Of a stretch of DNA of 64,000 nt, positions 7,399-17,068 are shown piece after piece. The notes under the pieces were generated by a model. The model ran no database searches. It was given only the letters and a program-made list of their open reading frames with translations, and was not told the DNA's origin. The stretch covers positions 1 to 64,000 of the forward strand of contig CAYGDW010000002.1 in NCBI GenBank assembly GCA_964348755.1, given 5' to 3'. The translations under genes and the position numbers were made by a program. Source of the stretch: UBA7960 sp964348755. GTDB taxonomy: Bacteria; Bacteroidota; Bacteroidia; Bacteroidales; UBA7960. Position 1 is the first letter of the stretch, and every line of letters starts with the position of its first letter.

Positions 7399-10300
7399 AT
7401 GCCATTGCTGCCAATTTCAAAAAATGCTTCCGATGAAAATTTCCGGTTTGTTTTTGCCATTACCGAAAATCCACCCCTTGGTTTCATGATTGAGCCTTTT
7501 GCTGTGAGAGAAATTGGTCAGGGGCAGTTTAGTTATGACTTTCAGCGAATAAATCAGCACACTGCCGCCGATTACTTTCCTGATATGAGCCCCGACCAAA
7601 AATGGCTAATGGAGATATACAGCCAGTACGATGACGAGGCCGTACTGAAACGCTTTAATAAGGATAAGCTAAAACCTGCCCTATTTTTCGAAAGCCTGAA
7701 ACCCGATTTTGTATTGGACCACATAAGGCCAGTTATTGACGGACAAATGGCCAAAATGGCCGATGTGATGCTGGCCAGCAACATACCAGTATATTTTAAA
7801 GGCCACAAAAAAGAACGAATACAGGAGCAGCCAATCAGGATAGCTTCGGGTTTGGCCGAAACAGTATTTCATTTTTGCCGTAACGAAACTGGTGTTCAAT
7901 ACAGGCTTCTAATTACTCATAATGGCAATGACATTTCCCTTACGGGGAAAGAAACTCTCTTACTGGGCCAATCTCCCTGCCTTCTAATTATTGGTTGCAC
8001 ACTATACCGCTTTGGCAAGGGTTGGGATGGCAAAAAACTCACACCCTTTTTTACTAAAGACCACATTGTGGTGCCCAAAACCGCCGAAAAAGCTTATTTT
8101 CAAAAGTTTGTGCTCGAGGCAGTGCGCCAATACAATGTAAAAGCCGAAGGCTTTGATGTTGAAATTATTGAAGCTAACCCGAAAACCATTATTAAACTTG
8201 AGCAAAACTGGCTAAACCACTGGTCGTTGCAGGTTTCGTTCGACTATGGCCGGGTTAGTTTTCCTTATGGCGATGGCGCTGCATCCAAAGTCTTTATGAA
8301 GGAAGAAAATGGCACTTTTTCGTTTGTAAAGGTGCAACGCGACGCCTGGTTCGAAGGCCAGGCCATTGAGCAGCTGGAGGAGCTTGGTCTGATAAACCGC
8401 TTCGGCGATGGTTTTTACCTTTGGTTTCCGGCACGCATGCCCGAACAAGCTGATGGCGAACCAACCCTTGCCGGACACTTTGATTACCTTGATTGGCTAA
8501 CCACCGTTAGCGATAAACTGGGACTAAATAACGCAATGGTTCAGCACCATAATGAACTGGCCACCTATCTCCTTGGTCAACCAGGCATCAGTCTTTCATC
8601 CACCGACCGCACCGACTGGTTCGACTTATACGGAACTGTGTGTTTCGGATCTCATGAAATACCGTTTATGCGTTTGCGAAACCATATACTTCAGGGCAAG
8701 CGCGAGTTCGTGCTGCCCGATGGTACTGTGGGGTTGATTCCTGCCGAATGGTTTGTGAAGTACCATGAAGTTTTGAAGTACTCGACACCCAAAGGAAATA
8801 CACTGCAGGTAAAGCGCTTTCACTACACCCTGCTCGAAGAAATAAAAGAAGCCAATGTGCCATTAGAGGGGCTTGTGGCAGCCATACGGCAATTTAAAGC
8901 CCCTCCGCTACCCGAAGGCATATTGGCCAATCTTAGGCCTTACCAGTTGCAAGGTTTCAACTGGATGAACTTTCTTTTCCACAACCGCCTGGGAGGCTGC
9001 CTGGCCGACGATATGGGGCTGGGAAAAACCCTTCAGACTTTAGCCATGCTGCTGTATGCCCATAAAGTGGCCAACGGTAATTCTGACCAAATAAATTTTC
9101 AAAACCAAACAAAAGTTGAGAACGAGGTAAAATCCCTTCAGCGCGAATTGTTTGCCGAGGCAAACCTTGAAGCCAGTCCAGCTGCGTCGGGCACTTCGCT
9201 GCTGGTTATGCCCCTTTCGCTTATTCATAACTGGATGCACGAAATAAGGCGATTTACCCCTTCACTCAGGGCGCATCAACATACCGGAGTAGCCCGCTCC
9301 ACCAGTACAAGCCAGTTTAAACACTACGACCTGGTGCTTACCACCTACGGAACAGTGCGCAACGATATTGATATGCTCAGGGAATACCATTTTAACTATG
9401 TGGTATTAGATGAAAGCCAAATCATTAAAAACGCCGAATCGAAAATTTTTAATGCCATAAAAGAGCTTAAAGCCAGCAACCGGCTGGTGCTTACAGGCAC
9501 CCCTATCGAAAATTCGCTCAACGATCTCTGGGCCCAGTTTTCGTTTCTGAACCCCGGTATGCTGGGAAGCAAAAGCAATTTTCGCGATGAATTTGTGAAC
9601 CCCATTGAAAAAAACAACAATGTTCGCAATCAGCAAAAGTTGCACAAACTCATTGAGCCTTTTATACTAAGGCGAACCAAAGCCGAGGTGGCCAGGGAGT
9701 TGCCCGAACTTACCGAAACAGTGCGCTATTGCGAAATGACCGATGAGCACAGCAGGTTTTATCAGGAGCGAAAATCGCAAATACGCAATATGATTTTGGA
9801 GCATTTGGAAAAGCAGGGTGTTGACAAATCGAGGTTTTTTATTCTTAGCAGCTTAATGAAACTGCGCCTGATTGCCAACCATCCTTTTATGGTCGATCCG
9901 GACTATGCACACGAATCGGGCAAATTTTCAGAGGTGCGCGAAAACATAAGCAAGCTTATGGCCGAAGGGCACAAGGTGCTTATTTTTTCGCAGTTTGTAA
10001 AGCACCTGAATATTTACCGGCAGCATTTTGAAACCGAAAATTTGCCCTACAATTTGCTTACAGGCCAGGTAACCGGCAAAGATCGTGAGCGGTATATTCA
10101 TGATTTCCAAAATGACCCTCAAAAGCGCCTTTTCCTTATATCGCTCAAAGCCGGTGGGGTAGGGCTCAATCTTACCGGGGCCGACTATGTGTTTATGCTC
10201 GACCCCTGGTGGAATCCAGCCGCAGAAAAACAGGCAATTAACCGGGCACACCGCATTGGGCAGGACAAAAGGGTGTTTGTTTATAAGTTCATAACCCGCG

Positions 10301-10425
10301 AAACCATCGAAGAAAAAATACTTTTGCTACAAGAGCACAAAAATATACTGGCCAGCATGTATATTGACAGAAACAACCCCCTGAACAACCTCGGCGAAGC
10401 TGAGATCAGGGAGTTGATTTCATGA
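7399..10425 (+). CDS. SNF2-family DEAD/DEAH-box helicase
   Basis: About 1008 residues. The N-terminal half (to about residue 500) is a poorly conserved bacterial SNF2-associated region. The two-lobed motor follows: motif I DDMGLGKT with Lys543, motif II DESQ near residue 671, motif III LTGTPIENS, motif V AGGVGLNL and motif VI QAINRAHRIGQ. These proteins translocate on duplex DNA and remodel bound proteins such as RNA polymerase; this one has no SWIM zinc finger. Start at ATG 7399 is favoured by the promoter element upstream. No methylase, nuclease or phospholipase gene is adjacent, so nothing suggests a defence role. It converges on the GH16 gene. Confidence 0.9.
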   Translation: MPLLPISKNASDENFRFVFAITENPPLGFMIEPFAVREIGQGQFSYDFQRINQHTAADYFPDMSPDQKWLMEIYSQYDDEAVLKRFNKDKLKPALFFESLKPDFVLDHIRPVIDGQMAKMADVMLASNIPVYFKGHKKERIQEQPIRIASGLAETVFHFCRNETGVQYRLLITHNGNDISLTGKETLLLGQSPCLLIIGCTLYRFGKGWDGKKLTPFFTKDHIVVPKTAEKAYFQKFVLEAVRQYNVKAEGFDVEIIEANPKTIIKLEQNWLNHWSLQVSFDYGRVSFPYGDGAASKVFMKEENGTFSFVKVQRDAWFEGQAIEQLEELGLINRFGDGFYLWFPARMPEQADGEPTLAGHFDYLDWLTTVSDKLGLNNAMVQHHNELATYLLGQPGISLSSTDRTDWFDLYGTVCFGSHEIPFMRLRNHILQGKREFVLPDGTVGLIPAEWFVKYHEVLKYSTPKGNTLQVKRFHYTLLEEIKEANVPLEGLVAAIRQFKAPPLPEGILANLRPYQLQGFNWMNFLFHNRLGGCLADDMGLGKTLQTLAMLLYAHKVANGNSDQINFQNQTKVENEVKSLQRELFAEANLEASPAASGTSLLVMPLSLIHNWMHEIRRFTPSLRAHQHTGVARSTSTSQFKHYDLVLTTYGTVRNDIDMLREYHFNYVVLDESQIIKNAESKIFNAIKELKASNRLVLTGTPIENSLNDLWAQFSFLNPGMLGSKSNFRDEFVNPIEKNNNVRNQQKLHKLIEPFILRRTKAEVARELPELTETVRYCEMTDEHSRFYQERKSQIRNMILEHLEKQGVDKSRFFILSSLMKLRLIANHPFMVDPDYAHESGKFSEVRENISKLMAEGHKVLIFSQFVKHLNIYRQHFETENLPYNLLTGQVTGKDRERYIHDFQNDPQKRLFLISLKAGGVGLNLTGADYVFMLDPWWNPAAEKQAINRAHRIGQDKRVFVYKFITRETIEEKILLLQEHKNILASMYIDRNNPLNNLGEAEIRELIS

Positions 10426-10452
10426 TTTGACCTGATAGCTTATCGTTAATGT

Positions 10453-11571
10453 TTAATTCTGTTTTTGGAAAACGCGCACATAATCAACCTTCATTTGTTG
10501 CGGAAAAACGGTAGCTGCATTTGGGCTTCCAGGCCAGTTGCCCCCAACTGCCACATTGAAAATGAAGAAAAATTGCTGATGAAACTCCGTCATGTGCTCG
10601 GGAGTAATGTCAATTTCATAAAACCTAATGTCATTAACAAACCACCTTATTTTTGTTTCATCCCAAATAATTGAAAAAACGTGGTATTGGTCTGCAAAGA
10701 TGCCCGATGGCAGTGTGTATTTACCCCCGATATAAGAGTGCCCGTTATTGTCCCAGTGCACTGTGCCATGCACCTCTCTTTCTCTTCCGCTGCCGCCAAT
10801 CATTTCCATTATATCAATTTCGCCGCACCTGGGCCAGCCAACGCTCGTAATGTTGTTTCCGAGCATCCAAAGGGCAGGCCAGATGCCTTGCCCAACCGGT
10901 AGCAAAGCCCTGATATCAATTCGGCCATACTTAAATGATTTCAATCCCTGTGTTTTAATTCTGGCCGAAGTAAAATTTCTGCTCTGAACTGTTTCCCTTC
11001 GGGCTTCAATTGTTAAGGTGCCGCCAGATACCGTTGCGTTTTGTGCCCGGTAGAACTGCAATTCATTATTGCCCCAGCCGCACAGGTTTGGGCAACCATC
11101 GCCTACTTCGGCCACCCAGTTATTGTGGTTCAGAGCACTTCCAGCAAACTCATCGTTCCATACCAGGTTATATCCTTCATACACCAATGGCGTTGTATAA
11201 CCCAGGCTTACCGGTACAGGTAGTTTTACTTCGAAAGTGCGATTGCCAGTTATGAATTTTCCCGAAGAACCAAATGCCCTGATTTGTATCTCGTATGTGC
11301 CCGTCTGAGTAAAAGCAAGGAGAAACGAACCGGAGGTATTGGTTTCAAATGGAGTGGTATTTGGTAAAATGTAAAGTTCATAATTAACGGCATTATTTGC
11401 CTGGGCTTGCACAGATACCTTGCCAGGCTCCTGGGTTGAAGCCGTAATTATAATCTGCAGATTACTGGCGATTCCCAAATCATCAGGGCCATTTTCGCCA
11501 TTGCATGATATAACTGGCAGCATTAAAAGAAACGCTACCAAAAAGCCTATATTTTCGGATTTGAGTCTCAT
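10453..11571 (-). CDS. GH16 beta-1,3(4)-glucanase lipoprotein (laminarinase-like)
   Basis: 372 residues. Lipoprotein signal with lipobox VISC (Cys23), then an Ig/PKD-like domain (about 38-120), then a GH16 domain. The catalytic signature GEIDIMEM places the nucleophile at Glu251, assisting Asp253 and acid/base Glu256; the pattern with the extra Met between is that of laminarinases. WPALWMLG and FNVAVGGNWPG are further subsite motifs. Likely an outer-surface endo-enzyme cleaving beta-1,3 or mixed-linkage glucan. It lies downstream of the GH3 gene on the same strand with 69 bp between and is part of the locus served by the SusC/SusD pair at 17069-22000. Confidence 0.92.
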   Translation of the reverse strand: MRLKSENIGFLVAFLLMLPVISCNGENGPDDLGIASNLQIIITASTQEPGKVSVQAQANNAVNYELYILPNTTPFETNTSGSFLLAFTQTGTYEIQIRAFGSSGKFITGNRTFEVKLPVPVSLGYTTPLVYEGYNLVWNDEFAGSALNHNNWVAEVGDGCPNLCGWGNNELQFYRAQNATVSGGTLTIEARRETVQSRNFTSARIKTQGLKSFKYGRIDIRALLPVGQGIWPALWMLGNNITSVGWPRCGEIDIMEMIGGSGREREVHGTVHWDNNGHSYIGGKYTLPSGIFADQYHVFSIIWDETKIRWFVNDIRFYEIDITPEHMTEFHQQFFFIFNVAVGGNWPGSPNAATVFPQQMKVDYVRVFQKQN

Positions 11572-11640
11572 CTTTTTTTTTACTCCTTAGTGTTTGATTT
11601 TAAATAGGTTCATTATACTAATTTAATCAACCGCAAGATA

Positions 11641-13935
11641 TTATTCAACCAATTCGAACTCTCCTTTCAGAGGCAGGTTGTTTGATGCGGTTCCTACAAA
11701 TACTTCGAATTTTCCTGCCTCGGGGGCAAATGTTTTATCAAGCCGGAAAAATGCAAGGTCGGCAGGCTCAATGGTAAACGCAACTTCTTTGCTGGTGCCT
11801 TTTTCTATCATAATTTTTTCAAAACCTTTGAGCTGAAGCAACGGTCTGGCAACACCATTTCCAAAAACATCCCTTACATAAAGCTGCACTACTTCTTCTC
11901 CATCATGGTTGCCGATATTGGTAACTGTTGCCTTTATAACAATATTTTCGCTCATATTTATTGTATCTTGGCTTAGTAACAGGTTGCTATACTCAAAGGT
12001 GGTATAGCTTAGGCCAAAGCCAAAGGCAAACAGGGGTTCGTTCGGAATGTCGCGGTACTTTGTGCTGAACCCTTCTGGATTCGGATTATAAGGCCTACCG
12101 GTATTAAGTTGTTCGTAAAACACCGGAATTTGGCCTATATGGTACGGAAATGAAGCTGGCAACTTTCCAGAAGGGTTATAATCGCCAAACAATACATCGG
12201 CAATGGCATTACCCGACTCGGAGCCAAGCAACCAACAGTTGAGTATTGCGTTGGTATGTTCAACCACATCGGTAAGTACCAGGGGGCGGCCCGTAAATAA
12301 CGCCAGAACTATTGGTTTGCCTGTTTTTCTAATTTCGCGAAGCAATTCCAATTGCAGTCCCTTGAGGGAAATGTCGGCATAGCTGCGGCATTCGCCCGAT
12401 TGGTAAGCTGTTTCGCCCAAGGCCATAATTACCACATCGGCGCTTCTGGCTGTGGCAATGGCATGGGCAAAACCACTGCGGTCGGTTGTATTGTATTGGA
12501 GCTGCGAAAAAAAGTTTGTGCTCTCATTCAAAATTAGCCTGCAACCCTCTGAATATAAAACCTCTGAGCGATTGCCAATGGCTTGCCTGATACCCTCGAG
12601 CAACGATACAGCCGAATGGGGGTCGGCATTGGCGCGCCAGTTGCCAATTGGGGCATCCTTGTCGTTTGCAAGGGGCCCAATTACGGCAATGCGCCCTATT
12701 TCTTTTGATAATGGCAAAATATTGTTCTCGTTTTTCATTAAAACTATAGACCTCCTCGCAATATCGCGAGAGGCAGCAAGGTGGTCGGGGTGAAGCGTTA
12801 GTTCAGCCTGCCTAACTGAATCGTTATACTGATATGGATTGTCAAAAAGACCCAGTTTGAATTTTACATTTAAAACACGGCGAACCATTTGGTCAATCTG
12901 CTTTTCAGAAATCTTCTTGTCGTCGATCAATTGTTTTCCATAGTCAAGGTAAAGGCTACCCATCATGTCCATATCAATACCTGCATTGATTCCGTAAAAG
13001 GCGGCATCGTATCCCGATTCGGCCACCCCGTGCGGAATGAGTTCGGTAATTGAAGTCCAGTCAGATACAACCAGCCCTTCATAGCCCCACTCGTTTCGCA
13101 ACACCTCGGTAAACAGCCAGCGGTCGGCCGAGGCGGGCACCCCGCCAATGGTGTTGAAAGCCGACATAAAAGTTGCCACACCTGCATCTATTGCTGCCTG
13201 AAAAGGCGGAAAATAGACTTCGCGCAGCATTCTTTCCGACATATCGACCATGTGGTAATCGCGGCCTCCTTTTGAAGCACCGTACCCCACAAAATGCTTG
13301 GCGCATGCAGCAATGGTATTTGCAGCCGCCAGGTCATCGCCCTGAAATCCACGTACCCTTGCAATGGCCGCCTGGTTATTTAAATATACATCTTCGCCGG
13401 CACCTTCCATTATACGCCCCCAGCGCGGGTCGCGCGAAACGTCAATCATAGGTGCAAATGTCCAATGAAGACCATTGGCCGAAGCTTCAATAGCCGCTAT
13501 GCGGGCGCTGCGCTCCATGGCTTCACGGTCGAAACTAGCGGATTCTCCCAGTGGGATCGGAAACATAGTTTTATACCCATGAATAACATCGAAGGCAAAC
13601 AAAAGCGGAATACCCAACCTTGACTCCTCAACGGCAATCTTTTGCAACCGCAAGGTCTGCTGCGCGCCTATTACATTCAAAAAACTTCCAATCTTCCCCT
13701 GGCGAATCATCTCATCAATATTATCGTTGTGGGCCAGTTGCTCACCAGTGCCGGTCGATAGATAAGGATTGGAAATCTGGTTTAGCTGACCCAGTTTCTC
13801 TTCAATGGTCATTTTTTTGAGCAGAGGTTCTACCCTTGGGTCGAATCCTTGTGTGTTGTTCTCCTTAATGTTTTGGCAACCAAGGCTTGCTGCCATTACC
13901 AAAACGAGAAGCGAAACAAGTTTTAATTTTTTCAT
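11641..13935 (-). CDS. GH3 beta-glucosidase (BglX-like), lipoprotein
   Basis: 764 residues: lipobox SLGC (Cys20), GH3 N-terminal barrel with nucleophile Asp292 (VVSDWTS), GH3 C-terminal domain with the probable acid/base Glu515 (SGECRSY), and a C-terminal fibronectin type III-like domain (about 670-764). Length and order match BglX-type periplasmic beta-glucosidases, which release glucose from oligosaccharides. Together with the GH16 and GH9 neighbours this points to complete breakdown of a beta-glucan. It lies about 110 bp downstream of the GH9 gene. Confidence 0.93.
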   Translation of the reverse strand: MKKLKLVSLLVLVMAASLGCQNIKENNTQGFDPRVEPLLKKMTIEEKLGQLNQISNPYLSTGTGEQLAHNDNIDEMIRQGKIGSFLNVIGAQQTLRLQKIAVEESRLGIPLLFAFDVIHGYKTMFPIPLGESASFDREAMERSARIAAIEASANGLHWTFAPMIDVSRDPRWGRIMEGAGEDVYLNNQAAIARVRGFQGDDLAAANTIAACAKHFVGYGASKGGRDYHMVDMSERMLREVYFPPFQAAIDAGVATFMSAFNTIGGVPASADRWLFTEVLRNEWGYEGLVVSDWTSITELIPHGVAESGYDAAFYGINAGIDMDMMGSLYLDYGKQLIDDKKISEKQIDQMVRRVLNVKFKLGLFDNPYQYNDSVRQAELTLHPDHLAASRDIARRSIVLMKNENNILPLSKEIGRIAVIGPLANDKDAPIGNWRANADPHSAVSLLEGIRQAIGNRSEVLYSEGCRLILNESTNFFSQLQYNTTDRSGFAHAIATARSADVVIMALGETAYQSGECRSYADISLKGLQLELLREIRKTGKPIVLALFTGRPLVLTDVVEHTNAILNCWLLGSESGNAIADVLFGDYNPSGKLPASFPYHIGQIPVFYEQLNTGRPYNPNPEGFSTKYRDIPNEPLFAFGFGLSYTTFEYSNLLLSQDTINMSENIVIKATVTNIGNHDGEEVVQLYVRDVFGNGVARPLLQLKGFEKIMIEKGTSKEVAFTIEPADLAFFRLDKTFAPEAGKFEVFVGTASNNLPLKGEFELVE

Positions 13936-14045
13936 TTTTTTAAAGATTTATTTTTTCTGAAACAAATATTACTAAGGTGTAAATTTTGATGGTACAATGT
14001 TTATGAACTTTCATCCTGGGAACGATAAATGCCAAGCTTTCCGGG

Positions 14046-15767
14046 TTATTTTTTTGTTTTCAGGGCTTCAATACCCCCGAGCAGGTAAACCATGGGTGCA
14101 TTCCAGTTTATTGCTATTTCGTTGGTCGAATAGCTGCACTCCAAATCTACAAATGACTTTGCCGGATACTTGCTTCTTTTGGTAGAGGGCGGACAGTCTG
14201 TAAATACGTCGGTATTTGGGCCGCCAACCAGAAAACCAGGCACAGGGTCAGTAATTCCATCAGCAGCCGAAGGACGATGATGAATATTCATAACCCTTTG
14301 GGTTCCAAAACCCGTAATAAAACAGTAGCCTGTAGCATTTCGACCCAGTAAGTAATCAAGATCGGCAAGTGCCGAATAAAAATAATCATTGTTGCCACTT
14401 AGGCGGTATCCTACCAGCTTTAGCATGCCCTCGTTGGCAACCTGCGAATTGCTACCCCACCTGAATTCCTGAATGCTCACACCATAAGGTGCCAGTTTTG
14501 AGAGAGATGAAAGTTTTTCTACCAGTAGCAAAAAGTCCTCCTTAATCCCTTTTTCTTTCAAAACTATAGGAAGTTTGTCATAGTAATCGAGCAACGAAAC
14601 GAAGCCCAGTGCAATTACCTGGTTCCAGGTAGGCACCAGCGGCACGCTGTAATGTGCTAAAACAGCATCCAAATAAGAAGATTTTCCGGAGGCAAGGTAC
14701 AACTCTGAGGCCGCCCAGAAAAACTCATCGTTAAAATGACTGTCGCCATAGGCTCCCGTTTTAATGTCAGATGGTTGCTCATATTCAAGGTTTGGATTCT
14801 TAAGAGCCCATTCCCAGGCTTTTTCGGCCTGCTTAAGGCTTTGGTCGGCCAAACCGCCCAAATGCAACTCATAATCTTTGAGTAATCGGCTGGCCATAGC
14901 TGCAACAGCAGCAAAATTGAGTGTGGCCGATGTTGACTTTGCCACAACAAAACGATCTTCGGTTGCCTGATGAGGCATAACCATTGCATCAAAGTTCTTA
15001 TTGGTCAATTTATGATACACTCCCCCATCGAAGGGGTCCTGCATGGTAAGCATCCATTTGTAGTTGTAAAGCGTTTCTGACAATAGGTCGGGAATTCCGC
15101 TTCCTGATTCTGGTATGTTTACCACAAGGGTGTCGAAGTAATCTTTAAAATCATGAAATGCCCTGAACATTGTATAAGTAGAAATGCCGCTGTTTACAAT
15201 ATATTTGTTGTAATCGCCGGCATCGTACCAGCCACCTGGCGAGCTGATAAGGGTCCCTTCGGGCCGGTTGGCATTGGCGGCCGAATTGTGTATAATTACA
15301 ATGGTGTCGGGGTGCCCGCCAGGCCGTGCCCATTGGTTGCCAAAGGCAGGTTCAATGGCTATACCTGAACGGTTCAGGTAAAATGACCTCAAAGCTGCCT
15401 TGCTTAACTCATGAAACGGCTTGTGAGAAATCAATAACCTGTACCTTTGCTTTTGTTTGGGCAATACCACCCAATACGAGCCGGGAAGGGTGATTTCAGA
15501 AAAGAATACCTTTCTGACCGCATCGCCCGATTTTTCCCAAAAAAGGGCAGGTTCAGGAACCACCCTCAGTACTTCATTCCCGGTTTCATCCTCAAACAAA
15601 ACCAGGTCAACATGCCCGGCAACCAAAAGCATTTTTGGGGCGTCAGAAATGTAACCCACCTGATTGTACAAAACATCTAAAACAGGTTTTTCGATGTTTC
15701 GTAACAGTTGACCGCAGGAAACCAAAAAAAATACCCCGGCGATGACCAATACCCGAATTGCACACAT
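14046..15767 (-). CDS. GH9 endo-beta-glucanase (cellulase family E), lipoprotein
   Basis: 573 residues from the ATG at 15767. This start gives a proper lipoprotein signal ending LVSC, whereas the longer frame to 15866 adds 33 residues before it. An Ig-like cellulase N-domain (YNQVGY) precedes the alpha-toroid catalytic domain. Catalytic bases Asp182 and Asp185 lie in GWYDAGDYNKY, the HHRPS motif is present, and the proton donor is Glu550 in STNEIAINWN. GH9 enzymes act on cellulose, lichenan or mixed-linkage beta-glucan. First enzyme gene after the Nudix regulator on the minus strand. Confidence 0.9.
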   Translation of the reverse strand: MCAIRVLVIAGVFFLVSCGQLLRNIEKPVLDVLYNQVGYISDAPKMLLVAGHVDLVLFEDETGNEVLRVVPEPALFWEKSGDAVRKVFFSEITLPGSYWVVLPKQKQRYRLLISHKPFHELSKAALRSFYLNRSGIAIEPAFGNQWARPGGHPDTIVIIHNSAANANRPEGTLISSPGGWYDAGDYNKYIVNSGISTYTMFRAFHDFKDYFDTLVVNIPESGSGIPDLLSETLYNYKWMLTMQDPFDGGVYHKLTNKNFDAMVMPHQATEDRFVVAKSTSATLNFAAVAAMASRLLKDYELHLGGLADQSLKQAEKAWEWALKNPNLEYEQPSDIKTGAYGDSHFNDEFFWAASELYLASGKSSYLDAVLAHYSVPLVPTWNQVIALGFVSLLDYYDKLPIVLKEKGIKEDFLLLVEKLSSLSKLAPYGVSIQEFRWGSNSQVANEGMLKLVGYRLSGNNDYFYSALADLDYLLGRNATGYCFITGFGTQRVMNIHHRPSAADGITDPVPGFLVGGPNTDVFTDCPPSTKRSKYPAKSFVDLECSYSTNEIAINWNAPMVYLLGGIEALKTKK

Positions 15768-15923
15768 ATTTAATAAAATTTTATGATTGAATAAAAAAAT
15801 CTGATTGAATTTAAAAATATGCAAATTAACTTTTTTTGGCATTTCATGTTGCCAATGCGCATTCAAATTTTTGTTAAAACGCCCTGGTTAGTTAAGAAAG
15901 TATGGTTTTCTTTTTTATTGACT

Positions 15924-16664
15924 TTATACTGGAAACCTGAGTTTTTCCTTTTTTGTTCTCTCGTAAACATCCCTGCTGAAAAGATAAACTTGAGCAGGGC
16001 GGTGTGTTACTCCTTTTTGTTTTTCGGATAATGGAATGACATATTTTAACTGTGCCACTTTTTTGCGAAAGTTTCTGCGATCCAGTTTGATGGCAAAAAC
16101 AGACTCGTATAAACCCTGAAGTTGAGAGATCGGGAAACGCTCAGGAAGTAGCTCAAAAGCAATGGGGTGATTGCAGAATTTGGTGCGTAAATAAAAAAGG
16201 GCTTTTGCCAGAATTTTATCGTGATCATAACCCAATTCCGGAATGTTGCTTATTGAAAACCACTCGGTTTCGGGATGCTGCATATCGGGTTTTACCATTG
16301 CGCTGTCAACCAGGGCAAAATATCCTACCGATACCACGTGTTTGTTAATTTCGGGATGCATCAGCATGGTCCAGAGCTGGTCCTTCTCTTTGCTAAGCCG
16401 GTCGGTATCGCCAAATGTGTAAAATTGTTCCATGTAAATGTTTTCCAATCCGGTTTTTTCCTTAAGGACACGGTTCGCGGCTGCGTCAAGATTCTCGCCT
16501 TCGAGCACATGGTGGCCCTGAAGGGTGTAGTCTGAAAAAATAACCTTGCTGGTTTTGGGGTCTTTCAGTACCCTTTGGGTAAGCAAAACCTTTAACCCAT
16601 TTTCGCCAAATCCGAAAATTACGCAGTCAACCGAAAGATTGTTAATTAAAGCAGGTTTTTTCAT
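15924..16664 (-). CDS. Nudix-domain winged-helix regulator (NrtR/AraR type)
   Basis: 246 residues. The N-terminal two thirds is a Nudix-like fold (VDCVIFGFGENGLKVLLTQR; a degenerate Nudix box follows GHHVLEGENLDAAANRVL). The C-terminal third is a winged helix (LQGLYESVFAIKLDRRNFRKK). NrtR-family proteins control NAD or, in Bacteroidota, pentose and other sugar genes by binding a small ligand in the Nudix pocket. The box lacks the full GxxxxxExxxxxxxREUxEE pattern, so hydrolysis is doubtful. It sits between the GH9 gene and the divergent SusC, which makes it the probable local regulator of the beta-glucan locus. Confidence 0.8.
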   Translation of the reverse strand: MKKPALINNLSVDCVIFGFGENGLKVLLTQRVLKDPKTSKVIFSDYTLQGHHVLEGENLDAAANRVLKEKTGLENIYMEQFYTFGDTDRLSKEKDQLWTMLMHPEINKHVVSVGYFALVDSAMVKPDMQHPETEWFSISNIPELGYDHDKILAKALFYLRTKFCNHPIAFELLPERFPISQLQGLYESVFAIKLDRRNFRKKVAQLKYVIPLSEKQKGVTHRPAQVYLFSRDVYERTKKEKLRFPV

Positions 16665-17068
16665 TAGCGTAATTCTTACACATTACAAAGCTAAAATATT
16701 TTTTTTTAAAGAGGGGCAGCAAATAAAAAAAACAATTCCCCTTTAAAAAAAACAATTTCTGAATTTGGTTAAATACTGATAACCAATTAAGTGAATTTGC
16801 TGTTATTTAGAATCTGTCTAAATTACGCCTGAGTGATACAATGCTTGTTTTTTGAAAAAATTTACTATATTTGTGAGAGTTCCTTTTATACACTAAGTAA
16901 GCTAAACCAAGGTTTTTTATAAGCATTCATTTTTTGTTTTTCCAGCCTAAAGGTGTTTTGATTTTTGTTGCTTTTTCGTGTTTTGCCGGGTATATTATAT
17001 TTTGGATTTCTTTAAACTCCCATATATTTTTCCGTGATTTTTTAACTAACCAAAAACAACAAAATTTT
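16665..17068. promoter_or_regulatory. Divergent control region of the beta-glucan locus
   Basis: A 404-bp gene-free region between the regulator and SusC. It contains an imperfect inverted repeat at 16705-16716/16738-16747 (TTTAAAGAGGGG with CCCCTTTAAA). A second inverted repeat lies at 16765-16771/16780-16786 (TTGGTTA, 8-bp spacer, TAACCAA). The SusC promoter is at 16845-16873, and the leader after it is about 190 nt long. The second repeat is the better operator candidate, but no second copy was found in front of the GH genes. Confidence 0.5.
16845..16873 (+). promoter_or_regulatory. Promoter of the SusC/SusD operon
   Basis: TTG at 16845-16847, 18 bp, then TATATTTG at 16866-16873, a close match to the TTTG-N19-TAnnTTTG consensus. 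Predicted transcription start near 16880, well before the SusC ATG at 17069. Confidence 0.6.

Noticed and set aside
7399..10425. SNF2 helicase as part of a phage-defence island
   Set aside because: The neighbours are glutathione peroxidase and glycosidase genes; no nuclease, methylase, phospholipase or toxin gene is nearby.
16934..17068. N-terminal extension of SusC from the longer open frame
   Set aside because: The extension is low-complexity and precedes a perfect signal peptide that starts at 17069.
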